Below, piece after piece: positions 1 through 8,338 of a stretch of 64,000 nt of DNA (positions are counted from its first letter, which is position 1; every line of letters begins with the position of its first letter). This stretch comes from Acidimicrobiaceae bacterium. GTDB taxonomy: Bacteria > Actinomycetota > Acidimicrobiia > Acidimicrobiales > RAAP-2. Made by a program: the position numbers and the translations under genes. The stretch spans positions 1 through 64,000 of the forward strand of contig PLZF01000040.1 of assembly GCA_003152015.1 (NCBI GenBank), given 5' to 3'. The notes below the pieces were generated by a model. That model was not told the DNA's origin. It was given only the letters and a program-made list of their open reading frames with translations, and did not search any database.

Positions 1-117
1 CGGTGGGGTGGCCTCGTCGATCGGTTGAGCAGGAGCAACCGCAACGGACTCAATGGGAGGAACCTCGACCGGTTTGATCGGAACATCCTCCATCGGCTGA
101 TTCGACATATCGGTCAC
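1..117 (-). CDS. N-terminal fragment of an unidentified protein
   Basis: Only the first 39 codons lie in the window; the gene runs off the left edge. It begins with GTG at 117, preceded by AAGGAG six bases upstream, and this start overlaps the TGA of rodA (GTGA), so the two are probably translationally coupled. The visible residues are low-complexity and rich in Pro, Val, Glu and Ala. Such extensions occur on actinobacterial RNase E/G and several other proteins, so no function can be assigned. An in-frame ATG three codons later is an alternative start. Confidence 0.55.
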   Translation of the reverse strand, partial: MTDMSNQPMEDVPIKPVEVPPIESVAVAPAQPIDEATPP

Positions 118-1247
118 CGGCTACTCCTTGCATGCACGCTGACCGTGAGTCCGACTGCGGCGAAAAATACCACCGAGGCGGAGCCCCCGTAGGAAAGGAA
201 GGGAAGTGGGATGCCGGCTACCGGCATGATTCCCATATTCATGCCCACATTCTCGAACACCGAGAACACCAATAGGGCGAATACGCCCGCGCACAGGAGG
301 CGGCCGAAGGTGTCCCGGGCCAACTGGGCAGTCCGGAGTATCCGCCACACCACCACCCCGTAGAGCATCAACAGCAGACTCGAACCCACGAAACCCACCT
401 GTTCACCGACGGCGGAGAAGATGAAGTCGGTCTGCTGAAACGGGACATAGGAGAGGTTGGTCTGAGCGCCGCGGAACAAACCCTTCCCGAGCCAACCCCC
501 GGCACCAATGGCATCTTTTGCCTGGGTGACGTTGTAGGTGGCGGCCGAACTGGCGCCATTGGGATTGATGAAGCTGGTCAACCGTGCAATCTGATAGTGC
601 TGAAGCAGTCCCAACTGGAGAGCCACGATGATGATCAGGACTGCACCGACGATAACCATCACCAGGTATCGCCCCGGCATACCGGCCACCGCCAGCATCA
701 CCACCAGGATCACGCTGAGTACGATGCCGGTCCCGAGGTCAGGCTGCTTGATGATCAACAAAATCGGCACCCCGGCCAAAATCAGGAGTCGGACCAGATC
801 CCGAAATCCCAACCCGTCGCGACGGCGGGCGCAGTAGGTGGCCATGGCCACAACAATTGTCAAGGTGGCGAACTCCGACGGTTGTGCCTGAAACGGACCC
901 AACGAGAACCAACGCTGGGACCCCATTGCGCTGGACCCCAGGACGTACACCCCCATCAGCGCCAATAACGTGCCAACGTAGAGGACGGTGCTGAACTGCT
1001 CGAGACGCCGGTAATCGAACAGGGCCAGCACCACCATGACCACCAACCCGATGACCATAAAGATGGCCTGGCGCTTCAGGTAATAGTAGGGATCCACCCC
1101 AGCCAGCGCCAGCTTCCCCCGGGTGGCTGAGTAAATCATCACCACGCCGGTAACGGCCAAAAACAAGACCGTCCCCACCAGGACCACGTCGAACCGGGCA
1201 GTGATCTGGCGCGGCCGATGGCCGACGTGTGCAGGGACGTAATTCAC
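114..1247 (-). CDS. rodA: SEDS-family peptidoglycan glycosyltransferase, RodA/FtsW type
   Basis: Membrane glycosyltransferase that polymerises lipid II into glycan strands together with a class B penicillin-binding protein. The 377-residue product is almost entirely hydrophobic, with about ten membrane segments. It carries the SEDS signatures QQTDFIFSAVGEQ (around residue 275, with the invariant Asp) and GIPLPFLSYGGSA near the C-terminus. The GTG at 1247 was chosen because GGAG lies 7 bases upstream; longer readings run into aroE. It follows aroE by 22 bases and ends in a GTGA overlap with the next gene. RodA (elongation) and FtsW (division) cannot be separated by motif alone; the length and the lack of a dcw neighbourhood favour RodA. 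Confidence 0.88.
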   Translation of the reverse strand: MNYVPAHVGHRPRQITARFDVVLVGTVLFLAVTGVVMIYSATRGKLALAGVDPYYYLKRQAIFMVIGLVVMVVLALFDYRRLEQFSTVLYVGTLLALMGVYVLGSSAMGSQRWFSLGPFQAQPSEFATLTIVVAMATYCARRRDGLGFRDLVRLLILAGVPILLIIKQPDLGTGIVLSVILVVMLAVAGMPGRYLVMVIVGAVLIIIVALQLGLLQHYQIARLTSFINPNGASSAATYNVTQAKDAIGAGGWLGKGLFRGAQTNLSYVPFQQTDFIFSAVGEQVGFVGSSLLLMLYGVVVWRILRTAQLARDTFGRLLCAGVFALLVFSVFENVGMNMGIMPVAGIPLPFLSYGGSASVVFFAAVGLTVSVHARSSR

Positions 1248-1269
1248 CAGGGCGCTCCAAAATACAAGG

Positions 1270-2205
1270 TTACTCGGAGGTGAACTCTGAAATCGCCCGC
1301 CACATGGCATGTACAGGTGGCTCCTGGCCAGTCCACGTCTCGAGTTGGAGTGCTGCCTGGTGGACGAGCATGCCCAGGCCGTTCAGGACCTCGGCTCCAC
1401 GACTCCGGGCCACCTCCAGCCAAGGAGTGACAGCCGGGTGGTACACCAGATCCACCGCGACCTGACCCGGACCCAACAGCCCGGGGTCGAGAGCCCACGG
1501 ATCGAGCCGGTCCGGTTCTGGCAGCAAAGAATGGGCCAAAGAGCCCGCCGATGGCCCAGGCGGAGAGCCGATCCCCTGCATGCCGGCGGGTGTGGCGTTG
1601 ACAACCAGATCACACTGGCTGGCATCACCCGGATTGCCCACTCGGCCCACCGCGCCGGCCAAGGCAGCCGCGGCCACCGCCCGCTCTTCGGTCCGATTCA
1701 CCACCACCACTTCCGACGCTCCCGAATCCGCCAGTGCGGCAATGATCGACCTAGCCGCTCCCCCGGCCCCGACCACCAGACACCGACGTCCATCCGGGTC
1801 GAAATGACCCCCACGGCGCAGGGCGGCGACCAGACCCCGTCCATCCGTATTGTCACCCACCAAGAGCCCGTCGAGATTGGTCACACAGTTCACCGCGCCA
1901 AGACGCTCAGCAATCTCGGTCCGGCGGTCCACCAGAGCGGCGACAGTCTCCTTGTGGGGCATGGTCACCGACAGACCTCTGAACCCAAGGGCTCGCGCCC
2001 CGACGAGGGCTTCCGCCGCGCTCCCCTCGACGACCTGAAAGCCCAACGACACCCAATCCAGACCGAGGTGAGCGAAGGCCACGTTATGAAGGCGTGGAGA
2101 CAGCGAGTGGGCTACTGGGTCCCCAATCACTCCGACCACAGTGGTTGCGGCCGAGAGGTTCCGGTACGAGACAGGGTCGGGGCTCTCGGGGGTTATGGGG
2201 GTCAT
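1270..2205 (-). CDS. aroE: Shikimate dehydrogenase
   Basis: NADP-dependent reduction of 3-dehydroshikimate to shikimate in the cytoplasmic chorismate pathway. The protein has 311 residues. Visible motifs are the substrate-binding SLSPRLHN (about residues 34-41), TMPHKE with the catalytic Lys, NTDGRGLV with the catalytic Asp, and the nucleotide loop GAGGAARSI. The ATG at 2205 is preceded by a perfect AGGAGG, part of which is the TAG stop of mltG, so the two genes are tightly packed. The order ruvX-mltG-aroE is the usual one in actinobacteria. The family runs to about 270-300 residues; the extra length is a short N-terminal extension. Confidence 0.95.
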   Translation of the reverse strand: MTPITPESPDPVSYRNLSAATTVVGVIGDPVAHSLSPRLHNVAFAHLGLDWVSLGFQVVEGSAAEALVGARALGFRGLSVTMPHKETVAALVDRRTEIAERLGAVNCVTNLDGLLVGDNTDGRGLVAALRRGGHFDPDGRRCLVVGAGGAARSIIAALADSGASEVVVVNRTEERAVAAAALAGAVGRVGNPGDASQCDLVVNATPAGMQGIGSPPGPSAGSLAHSLLPEPDRLDPWALDPGLLGPGQVAVDLVYHPAVTPWLEVARSRGAEVLNGLGMLVHQAALQLETWTGQEPPVHAMWRAISEFTSE

Positions 2206-2212
2206 GGTCCTC

Positions 2213-3505
2213 CTACGAGAGCCCGCGTTTGGCGGCGACAGCTTGGTTCGCCAGTTGCTGGGCGTAGGTATCGGCAAAGGCCTCGGTCCCGTCGGATTCG
2301 ACCACCACAAAATACAGCCAAGCTCCGACTGGGGGATTCAGCGCAGCCTCCAGCGCCGCCGGCGCCGGGAAACAGATCGGCGTGGGGGTGAAGCCATTGT
2401 GGAGGTAGGTGTTGTACGTCGTCTGAAGTTTGAGGTCTTTGCTGGTCACCGGCCCCCCATCCCGGCCTTCCGAGTAGAGGACCGTCGAGTCCATCTGCAG
2501 GGGCATGTTCTTGGACAGGCGATTTAGGATGACCCGGGCGACTGGTCCCAGGTTCTTTTGGATGACCCCCTCCTTCTCGACAATGGAGGCCAAGGTGATC
2601 GCCTGATACGGGGTCAGCCCGAGCGCCCCGGCTCGCGATGAGAGGTTCGCACTGTTGGCCTGTTTGTCGAAACGGTCAATCATCTGGGTCAGCAACTGCG
2701 TGTTGGTCTCGCCAGGAAGAAGCTGATACCTCCCGGTGCCGAGCAGTCCATCGAGGCTGGTCACCCCCGCCGGTTGCCACGAAGAATGGAGAGAGTCCCC
2801 GGTGGCAAGTGCCTTGAACTTCGTCCCGTCGTGCCCGGGGATCTGGCCCACCCGGGTCGCCACTTCCGACACGGTGAACCCGGGCAACACCTCAAGATCG
2901 AAGACATTGGGTCCGTTGGCGAGCACGCTCTTGACGGTTCCGAAACTGTCGTTCTTGTTGAAGGCGTAGGACCCGGCAAAGACACCCGGATCCCCGTGCA
3001 CACTGATCCAGATCCGAAAGGCCAGAGAACTGTCGATGACTCCATCTTTTTGCAGGGTGCCCGCGAACGAACTGAGGCCCGCCCCTTTGGGCACCGCCAC
3101 GATCACTTGTGCACCCTTCGGCCCCGACGGGTTGGCTTCGCTGTTGAGCCAAAGGTAGCCACCCCCGATCACCACCAACCCAATCAACACAAAGAGCAAA
3201 CCCAGAATCCGAAACGGGTGATGGGCAAACAGGGACGGACGGTCCGTACCGGCATGTCTCCGATTGCCTGAACGTGCCGGATCGGTGGTGGCCTCGGATC
3301 CCGCTGCCACCGGATCGGAGGGGTCGAACGGGTTGGCCGGATCGATGCTGGCTGTGAACTGGGATGTCGGGACGGTCAGCGGATCGGGGCGGGTGCCGAA
3401 TCCCTCCGGAATGGAAAGCTCATCACGTTCACGTTCGGGAGGAGGATGATCGACACCTGTTGGCTGATGAGGTCGTCGGAAGTCTTCAGGGGGTTCGGGC
3501 GTCAT
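2213..3505 (-). CDS. mltG: Endolytic murein transglycosylase MltG (YceG-like)
   Basis: Cleaves nascent peptidoglycan strands at the membrane and so sets glycan chain length. The 430-residue product has a Pro/Asp-rich cytoplasmic N-terminus, one membrane segment at roughly residues 107-130, and a periplasmic YceG domain. The catalytic-glutamate signature LASIVEKEG is followed by VARVILNRL and a PLQMDSTVLY-type motif, as in characterised MltG. The start ATG at 3505 overlaps the ruvX TGA (ATGA) and has AAAGGA upstream. The disordered N-terminal extension of about 100 residues is long compared with E. coli MltG, but such extensions are common in actinobacteria. Confidence 0.93.
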   Translation of the reverse strand: MTPEPPEDFRRPHQPTGVDHPPPERERDELSIPEGFGTRPDPLTVPTSQFTASIDPANPFDPSDPVAAGSEATTDPARSGNRRHAGTDRPSLFAHHPFRILGLLFVLIGLVVIGGGYLWLNSEANPSGPKGAQVIVAVPKGAGLSSFAGTLQKDGVIDSSLAFRIWISVHGDPGVFAGSYAFNKNDSFGTVKSVLANGPNVFDLEVLPGFTVSEVATRVGQIPGHDGTKFKALATGDSLHSSWQPAGVTSLDGLLGTGRYQLLPGETNTQLLTQMIDRFDKQANSANLSSRAGALGLTPYQAITLASIVEKEGVIQKNLGPVARVILNRLSKNMPLQMDSTVLYSEGRDGGPVTSKDLKLQTTYNTYLHNGFTPTPICFPAPAALEAALNPPVGAWLYFVVVESDGTEAFADTYAQQLANQAVAAKRGLS

Positions 3506-3954
3506 TTGGATTCCTTTTGTGCTTCGAGCCACGCCTGCAACATCACTGTGGCCGCTGATCGGTCGATGACCTTGCGGCGGGCCCTGCCGCCTTTGCCTCC
3601 CGCCGCCAGCGATTGATGGGCTGTCACCGTGGTTAGACGCTCATCGAACAGCTCCACGTCGACCCCCCGGGGGACGAACAGGGCTCGGAGCGCTTCAGCT
3701 TCGGCCTCGGCTTCGACCGCCGCTCGACCGCGGGAACCATCCAGGGATAGGGGCAGTCCGACCACCACGACCCTTGCCTCCTCTTCGATCACCAGGTCGA
3801 TCAACGCACGACGATCGCGTTCGAGATCGCCGGACCGGACCACTGTTGTGCGCGGAGAGGCCAGTGTTCCACCCGAGTCGCTCACCGCCACACCGATCCG
3901 CCGGCTCCCCAGGTCGATGCCGACCGCTCGACCACGGGTCACCAACGTGACCAC
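3502..3954 (-). CDS. ruvX: Holliday-junction resolvase-like / pre-16S rRNA nuclease YqgF
   Basis: RNase H-fold protein of the YqgF/RuvX family, implicated in 16S rRNA 5' end maturation. The first strand GIDLGSRRIGVAVSD carries the first catalytic Asp, VVVGLPLSLDG follows, and DERLTTVTA is near the C-terminus. About 150 residues is the normal family length. The start is uncertain: GTG codons at 3990, 3954 and 3942 are all in frame and none has a strong ribosome-binding site; 3954 gives a typical N-terminus. An Ala/Glu-rich helix follows LDGS. It sits 52 bases after alaS and overlaps mltG by four bases. Confidence 0.88.
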   Translation of the reverse strand: MVTLVTRGRAVGIDLGSRRIGVAVSDSGGTLASPRTTVVRSGDLERDRRALIDLVIEEEARVVVVGLPLSLDGSRGRAAVEAEAEAEALRALFVPRGVDVELFDERLTTVTAHQSLAAGGKGGRARRKVIDRSAATVMLQAWLEAQKESK

Positions 3955-4006
3955 CGACCCGACCGCTCTGCCTTTCGCCGCTCCACGCACCGGGATCGTT
4001 CCACAG

Positions 4007-6637
4007 TTACCCACTCGCGAGGGCCCGGCGCGCCTCATCGAGTGCATCGTCAATTCCCGCTGGATTTTTGCCGCCGGCCACCGCCATCTCGGGCGAGCCT
4101 CCCCCACCGCCTCCCAACAATGGGGCGATGCGCTTGACCAGGTTACCGGCGTGCGCACCCGGGGCACCGTGCCCGTCTGGCCCGCCCGCGGGTTGAACGG
4201 GCACCGACACGGATACCGCTACCGCCGCTTTGGCACCGTCAGGGCTGCCCCCCAACACCACAGCCCGCAACCCTGCCGACTTGCGAGCGCTCTGGGCCAG
4301 GTCACGAAGCTCGTCGGGAACCAGGCCGTCCCGCCGGGCGACCACGATCCCGTCGACGGCGATGGCGGCCAACGAAGCGGCGTCGGCCTGCATCTCTCGA
4401 CTCCTCATCCGCTCGAGTGCCTTCTCGGCGGTGCGCTGTCGTTCCAGTAACCGTTCGATCGTCTCAGGAACATTCTCCGGTTCGGTACGCAGCAGCATTG
4501 CCGCCTCGGTCAACAGTCCCTCACGGGCCACGATCCGATCGAACGCCCCGGCGCCGGTCACCGCTTCGAGCCGCCTGGTATTGGATCCTATGGACGACTC
4601 GGATACCACCGTGATCGGTCCGATCATGCCCAGGGCTCCGACATGGGTCCCTCCGCACAATTCGATGGAGTGCTCCCCCGCCCGGACCACGCGGACCCGC
4701 TCGCCGTATTTGTCCCCGAAAAAAGCCAATGCCCCCATCGCTTCGGCCTCCGCTTTGGTGGTCTCGACCACTGTCACCTCAGCGTCGGTGAGGACGTCGG
4801 CGTTGGCCATGGATGCAACCGCTGTCAACTCCTCAGGAGCGACACTTCCGTGATGACTGAAATCGAAACGCAGGCGATCGGGAGCCACCATCGAGCCCTG
4901 CTGGCGGACGTGGTCACCCAACACATTGCGTAATGCCGCATGCAGGAGATGGGTGCCGGTGTGATTGCGCCGTATGGCATCACGGCGGGTGGCGTCGATG
5001 GTGGCCAGCGCATCCTGGCCGGCGATGACGTCGCCGGTGATGCGGACCCGATGAGCGGTAAGTCCGGGCAGCGCGGGGACGGTGTCGTACACGAGGGCGG
5101 TTCCGGTCGAGGTCACGATGGTGCCCGTGTCACCGACCTGACCCCCGCTCTCGGCGTAGAAGGGTGTCCGATCGAGGAAGACCTCCGCCTGCCCGGCATG
5201 GGCGGGGTCGGGATCGGCGAGAACGGCAATAATTCGGGCCGGAGCCGAGTAGCTGTCGGGTCGCTGCCCGATGAAGAGGGTCTGACCATCCGCATCCAGG
5301 ATCGACCGGTAGGCATCCTCGCCGGCCGCCGCCTTGCCACTTCGGGCCGCGGCCCGCGCTTGACGGCGTTGTTCGTCCATGGCGGCCTCGAACCCGACGA
5401 GGTCGACCGATACGCCGGCTTCCTCGGCGATCTCGACGGTGAGCTCCACCGGAAAGCCATAGGTGTCATGGAGCCTGAAGGCAATGTCCCCGGGGAGCGT
5501 CACCCCACCGGAAGACAGCTGGTCCTCGAGGATCGCCGTTCCTGTGGCCAGGGTACGCAGAAAGCCGTCTTCCTCCCGTGCCACCACATCGGAGATGAGA
5601 CGGTGACTCTCGGCCAGCGATGGGTACGCCCCTCCCAAGATGCTGATCGCCGCGTCCACCATTCGGGGTGCGAAGGGCTCATCGACGCCCAGTTGTCGCG
5701 CCCGCCGTACCGCTCGCCGAATGATCCGGCGGAGTACATATCCCCGTCCCTCGTTGGCGGGGAGCACCCCGTCAGCCACCAACATCGACATGGCCCGACC
5801 GTGATCAGCCAAAATCCGGAGTCCGATATCAATCTGCTCATCCCGACCGTAGATGTGACCGGTAATCGACTGGGCGGTCTCGATCATCGGAAGGAACAGA
5901 TCCGTGGCGAAAATCGAATCGACACCCTGCAGGATCAGAAGGATCCGCTCGAGTCCGGCGCCAGTATCAATGCTGGGTCGGGGTAGGGGCTCGATTGTGC
6001 TCGCGTCCCGGCGGTTGTACTGCATGAAGACGAGATTCCAAATCTCCACGAACCGCTCACTGCCGCCGTGAGCCGGGCCGCCCGGCTCGCCGTAGGTCGC
6101 GCCCATGTCGAAGTGGATCTCGGAACTCGGGCCACACGGACCGGTGTCACCCATCTTCCAGAAGTTGTCGTCGCCCATCCGCTGGATGCGGTCGGCCGGA
6201 ACCCCGATGGCATCGCGCCAGATCTGTTCGGCCTCGTCGTCACTCTCGTGGACAGTGATCCACAACCTGTCGCCATCCATCCCGAGAACTTCGGTGATGA
6301 ACTCCCAGGCATAGGGAATGGCCAGATCCTTGAAGTAATCCCCGAAGCTGAAGTTCCCCAACATCTCAAAGAAGGTGACGTGCCGGCGGGTGGTGCCGAC
6401 AATGTCGATATCGACTGTCCGGAAACACTTCTGGACCGAGGTGGCCCGGGACCACGGGGCCGTCTCATCCCCGACGAAGAAGGGCTTGAACGGCACCATG
6501 CCGGCGATGGTGAACAGAACCGACGGGTCGTGGGGAATCAGGCTGGCCGAAGGCACCGCAATGTGACCGCGTTCAGCGAAGAACCCGGTAAATGCTGAAC
6601 GAAGTTGGTCGGCGGTCATCACCGTGCCTGAGGTCAC
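4007..6637 (-). CDS. alaS: Alanyl-tRNA synthetase
   Basis: Charges tRNA-Ala and edits mischarged Ser/Gly. At 876 residues it has the full three-part architecture: class II catalytic core (N-terminal 450 residues), editing domain with HTGTHLLH and the zinc site CGGTHVG, and a C-terminal DHHA1 oligomerisation domain. HTGTHLLH replaces the commoner HTATHLLH, a conservative change that keeps both His. The GTG at 6637 lies 9 bases after AGGA; the ATG at 6619 (MTADQLRSAF) is equally plausible and resembles the usual N-terminus. Two small DUF948/DUF6167-like genes lie upstream, as in many actinobacteria. Confidence 0.96.
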   Translation of the reverse strand: MTSGTVMTADQLRSAFTGFFAERGHIAVPSASLIPHDPSVLFTIAGMVPFKPFFVGDETAPWSRATSVQKCFRTVDIDIVGTTRRHVTFFEMLGNFSFGDYFKDLAIPYAWEFITEVLGMDGDRLWITVHESDDEAEQIWRDAIGVPADRIQRMGDDNFWKMGDTGPCGPSSEIHFDMGATYGEPGGPAHGGSERFVEIWNLVFMQYNRRDASTIEPLPRPSIDTGAGLERILLILQGVDSIFATDLFLPMIETAQSITGHIYGRDEQIDIGLRILADHGRAMSMLVADGVLPANEGRGYVLRRIIRRAVRRARQLGVDEPFAPRMVDAAISILGGAYPSLAESHRLISDVVAREEDGFLRTLATGTAILEDQLSSGGVTLPGDIAFRLHDTYGFPVELTVEIAEEAGVSVDLVGFEAAMDEQRRQARAAARSGKAAAGEDAYRSILDADGQTLFIGQRPDSYSAPARIIAVLADPDPAHAGQAEVFLDRTPFYAESGGQVGDTGTIVTSTGTALVYDTVPALPGLTAHRVRITGDVIAGQDALATIDATRRDAIRRNHTGTHLLHAALRNVLGDHVRQQGSMVAPDRLRFDFSHHGSVAPEELTAVASMANADVLTDAEVTVVETTKAEAEAMGALAFFGDKYGERVRVVRAGEHSIELCGGTHVGALGMIGPITVVSESSIGSNTRRLEAVTGAGAFDRIVAREGLLTEAAMLLRTEPENVPETIERLLERQRTAEKALERMRSREMQADAASLAAIAVDGIVVARRDGLVPDELRDLAQSARKSAGLRAVVLGGSPDGAKAAVAVSVSVPVQPAGGPDGHGAPGAHAGNLVKRIAPLLGGGGGGSPEMAVAGGKNPAGIDDALDEARRALASG

Positions 6638-6648
6638 GACTTGGGATC

Positions 6649-7140
6649 CTAGTTGCCCAGGTGAGAGGGTGATTTTGTCGCCTCGGCCCGCTTCGGGCGA
6701 CGGATCCGGATCCCCGAGCGCCGTTGCGGACTCTCGATGAACCCTGGATTCCTATCCGGTCCGACGGGCATCACGGGCGCCGATTGCTGCATCGGGACCA
6801 ACGGGGGTGCATGTCCCGGTCCAGATTCGGTGGGCAATTCGCCACCTGCGTTCGGCTCGGTCCGATCGGGTGCGACACGTCGCTCGGCCAGTTCTTGCCA
6901 GAGGCGTTCCTCGTGTTGACGCATCTCGATCCGACCGGTGGAGACGGCGTCCCGAACCCGTTCGCTGGCTGTCTCAGCCATGTGGCGGGCCGACCTTCCA
7001 AGTTCGGCGGCCAGAGCATCGGGCTGCAAGCGATTGGCGGCGTCCTGCACAGTGCGACGAACTCGGCGCTCAACCCACAGCGTTGAGCCCGCACCCACAA
7101 CAGTTCCCATGGCCAGCCAGAACGGGCGTTTCGGCATCAT
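6649..7140 (-). CDS. DUF6167-like small protein
   Basis: A 163-residue protein of unknown function. The N-terminus (MMPKRPFWLAMGTVVGAG) contains a short hydrophobic stretch that may be a membrane anchor. A charged, helical, probably coiled-coil middle follows, then a Pro-rich basic C-terminus. The position between a DUF948 gene and alaS matches the conserved actinobacterial arrangement in which DUF6167 genes sit, and the FWL-G-VGAG start fits that family. Start ATG at 7140 comes one base after the stop of the preceding gene, implying coupling. The family assignment is from memory of synteny and N-terminal pattern only. Confidence 0.7.
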   Translation of the reverse strand: MMPKRPFWLAMGTVVGAGSTLWVERRVRRTVQDAANRLQPDALAAELGRSARHMAETASERVRDAVSTGRIEMRQHEERLWQELAERRVAPDRTEPNAGGELPTESGPGHAPPLVPMQQSAPVMPVGPDRNPGFIESPQRRSGIRIRRPKRAEATKSPSHLGN

Positions 7141-7141
7141 G

Positions 7142-7561
7142 TCAGCGGGCCTTCTTGCTGTGTTTTCCAGGTGGATTTGTGGTCGTCCTCGTGCCGGAAG
7201 GTCCGGGCGATCCCGACGTAAGCCGACGCATGCCGCCGGCGGCACCAGCCTTTGCCGCCAGCACCTTTACCACCGGGTTGGCGAATGCCCGGTACGCCAA
7301 CCGTGATGCCGAATCAACTGTCGAGTGCACTGATTCGGTGGACTCGAGGACCGCACCCACCCGTTCCATCTCCGTTGCCGCCTGGTCCACCACCCGGTGT
7401 GCCTCCGCCACTAGCGGCATCGTCTGACGGCGGAGGTCATCAGCCACATCTGCCAATTGACGTACCTGTCGACGCAACGAACGTATGGCGACAAGGAGGC
7501 CCACCACGGCCAGGATGCACGCGATGGCGGCGATGAGAACGGCAGTCTGACCCGCGGACAT
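7142..7561 (-). CDS. DUF948-family membrane-anchored coiled-coil protein
   Basis: A 139-residue protein with one N-terminal membrane segment (about residues 6-25) followed by a heptad-like helix (RSLRRQVRQLADVADDLRRQ) and a second helical region. The C-terminal tail is Gly/Pro/Thr-rich and basic. This is the typical layout of DUF948 proteins, whose function is unknown. It is the first gene of the block that continues into the DUF6167-like gene, alaS, ruvX, mltG and aroE. In other actinobacteria rarA usually lies immediately upstream; here about 3.2 kb of accessory DNA separates them. Confidence 0.75.
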   Translation of the reverse strand: MSAGQTAVLIAAIACILAVVGLLVAIRSLRRQVRQLADVADDLRRQTMPLVAEAHRVVDQAATEMERVGAVLESTESVHSTVDSASRLAYRAFANPVVKVLAAKAGAAGGMRRLTSGSPGPSGTRTTTNPPGKHSKKAR

Positions 7562-7573
7562 GATCCGTTCAGC

Positions 7574-7778
7574 TTAGAACCCCCCGCTCCTATCCCGGTT
7601 CGAACAGTTGCCTGCCGCCCCCGGGTCTCTGTCGGCGCCGAGATCAGGCTCTTGACCAAAGGGAGGGAGGGGTTCGAATCGCCATGTCGGGTGGTGGGGG
7701 TCGTGGTGGTCGTGGTGGTCGACCTTGGTGAGGATCCAGCCTTCGAAGGTCTTCAAGAAGTGGTGATGGTGGCAGAGA
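7574..7778 (-). pseudogene. HNH endonuclease (13E12/DUF222 type), 3' remnant
   Basis: Read on the minus strand, this stretch encodes LCHHHHFLKTFEGW followed by a His/Asp-rich run and WRFEPLPPFGQEPDLG. That is the end of the HNH nuclease motif and C-terminus of the 13E12-repeat/DUF222 endonucleases common in actinobacteria. No start codon or N-terminus is attached. The other half of the HNH motif lies at 8185-8326. The two halves share an 11-bp direct repeat and would rejoin in frame if 7779-8195 were removed. Confidence 0.7.
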
Positions 7779-7800
7779 TGAGTCAGAGACTGGCAAGTCG

Positions 7801-8124
7801 TTAATCAGACCCCTTGGAAGGGCTCATACCGTCGAGGTGGTCGAGGATGGCGGACAGAGCAAAGAGTCCGTATCCGAGGGCTAACGACATGAGTCCAGAG
7901 ATGAAGGAAAATGTTGCCATGGCGATGGGCCAGATGGTCGACCAGTCTCTGGCGTCTGGCCTGATGTGTTGGTCGTGATACCAGAGGATTGGGAAGACGA
8001 TGGAAGCGGCGACCATGAGGACCCCAAGGACCTCAAGAAGCTTGGCGCCTGTATTTGTGCTCTCTGCCAGTTTGTCGTACACGGTCCGCCTTTCGTAAGT
8101 TGCAGCCTGGGTTGAACTATTCAT
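7801..8124 (-). CDS. Small two-helix membrane protein of unknown function
   Basis: A 107-residue protein I do not recognise. A polar N-terminus (about 25 residues) is followed by two strongly hydrophobic segments, roughly residues 29-50 and 65-92, and a short charged C-terminus. Such a layout fits a small inner-membrane protein, for example a cargo or stress protein, but nothing identifies a role. There is no clear ribosome-binding site before the ATG at 8124, and the gene is composed differently from its neighbours. It lies wholly inside the insert that splits the HNH endonuclease gene. Confidence 0.55.
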   Translation of the reverse strand: MNSSTQAATYERRTVYDKLAESTNTGAKLLEVLGVLMVAASIVFPILWYHDQHIRPDARDWSTIWPIAMATFSFISGLMSLALGYGLFALSAILDHLDGMSPSKGSD

Positions 8125-8139
8125 CGGCTATTCGGGAGG

Positions 8140-8170
8140 TGCCCTTGATCGTCATCCGAGGTCAAGGGCA
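8140..8170. repeat. 9-bp perfect hairpin inside the small insertion
   Basis: TGCCCTTGA at 8140-8148 and TCAAGGGCA at 8162-8170 are perfect inverted repeats around a 13-base loop. The hairpin lies 15 bases upstream of the minus-strand ATG at 8124. It could be an operator, a 5' leader structure, or a terminator protecting the small gene from transcription of the host HNH gene. No T-run follows on either strand. Confidence 0.5.
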
Positions 8171-8184
8171 TTGTCTGCCGTCGA

Positions 8185-8326
8185 GGTGGCAGAGAAGGGC
8201 CAGATTGTCGATGGTGGTAGGCCCACCTTCGGCCATGGGGAGGATGTGGTCGATCTCGAGCCCGAAGCTCACCCCACATCCGGGCCGACCGCACCCCGGG
8301 CCGACGTACGTCGACGCCAAACCCAC
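8185..8326 (-). pseudogene. HNH endonuclease (13E12/DUF222 type), HNH-core remnant
   Basis: The minus strand reads CGRPGC, then LEIDHILPMAEGGPTTIDN and LALLCH: the zinc-binding Cys pair and the first part of the HNH active site. A TAG precedes it in frame, so the N-terminal DUF222 domain is missing. It abuts the truncated 3' end of the S53 peptidase gene: the reading frame passes from VGLAST (the last peptidase residues, read in the same frame) into this core. After LCH it meets the insertion and stops a few codons later. Confidence 0.7.
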
Positions 8327-8338
8327 CTACGTCGATGC
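8301..8338. repeat. Imperfect 17-bp direct repeat at the S53/HNH junction
   Basis: Positions 8301-8317 and 8322-8338 match at 14 of 17 bases (core tacgtcga). The repeat covers the stop codon of the S53 peptidase and the start of the HNH remnant. It marks the point where both genes are truncated and may be a recombination scar. Confidence 0.45.

Larger units (their letters stand above)
7768..8195. mobile_element. Small insertion flanked by 11-bp direct repeats
   Basis: The 11-mer ggtggcagaga occurs at 7768-7778 and again at 8185-8195, bracketing 406 bp (7779-8184). Both copies fall on the same LCH codons of one HNH endonuclease, so the insert splits that gene exactly at the motif. The insert carries one intact small gene (7801-8124) and a 9-bp hairpin. 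It looks lower in GC than its surroundings: two sample 60-base lines give 35 and 28 G+C. No transposase and no convincing terminal inverted repeats are visible. It may be a non-autonomous element or an illegitimate insertion at microhomology. Confidence 0.6.

Noticed and set aside
4940-5986. 348-codon plus-strand frame opposite alaS
   Set aside because: Antisense shadow of alaS; no recognisable domain.
7660-7690. tRNA T-arm-like ggttcgaatcgcc
   Set aside because: No acceptor stem, D-arm or anticodon arm can be built around it, and the region codes for the HNH remnant.
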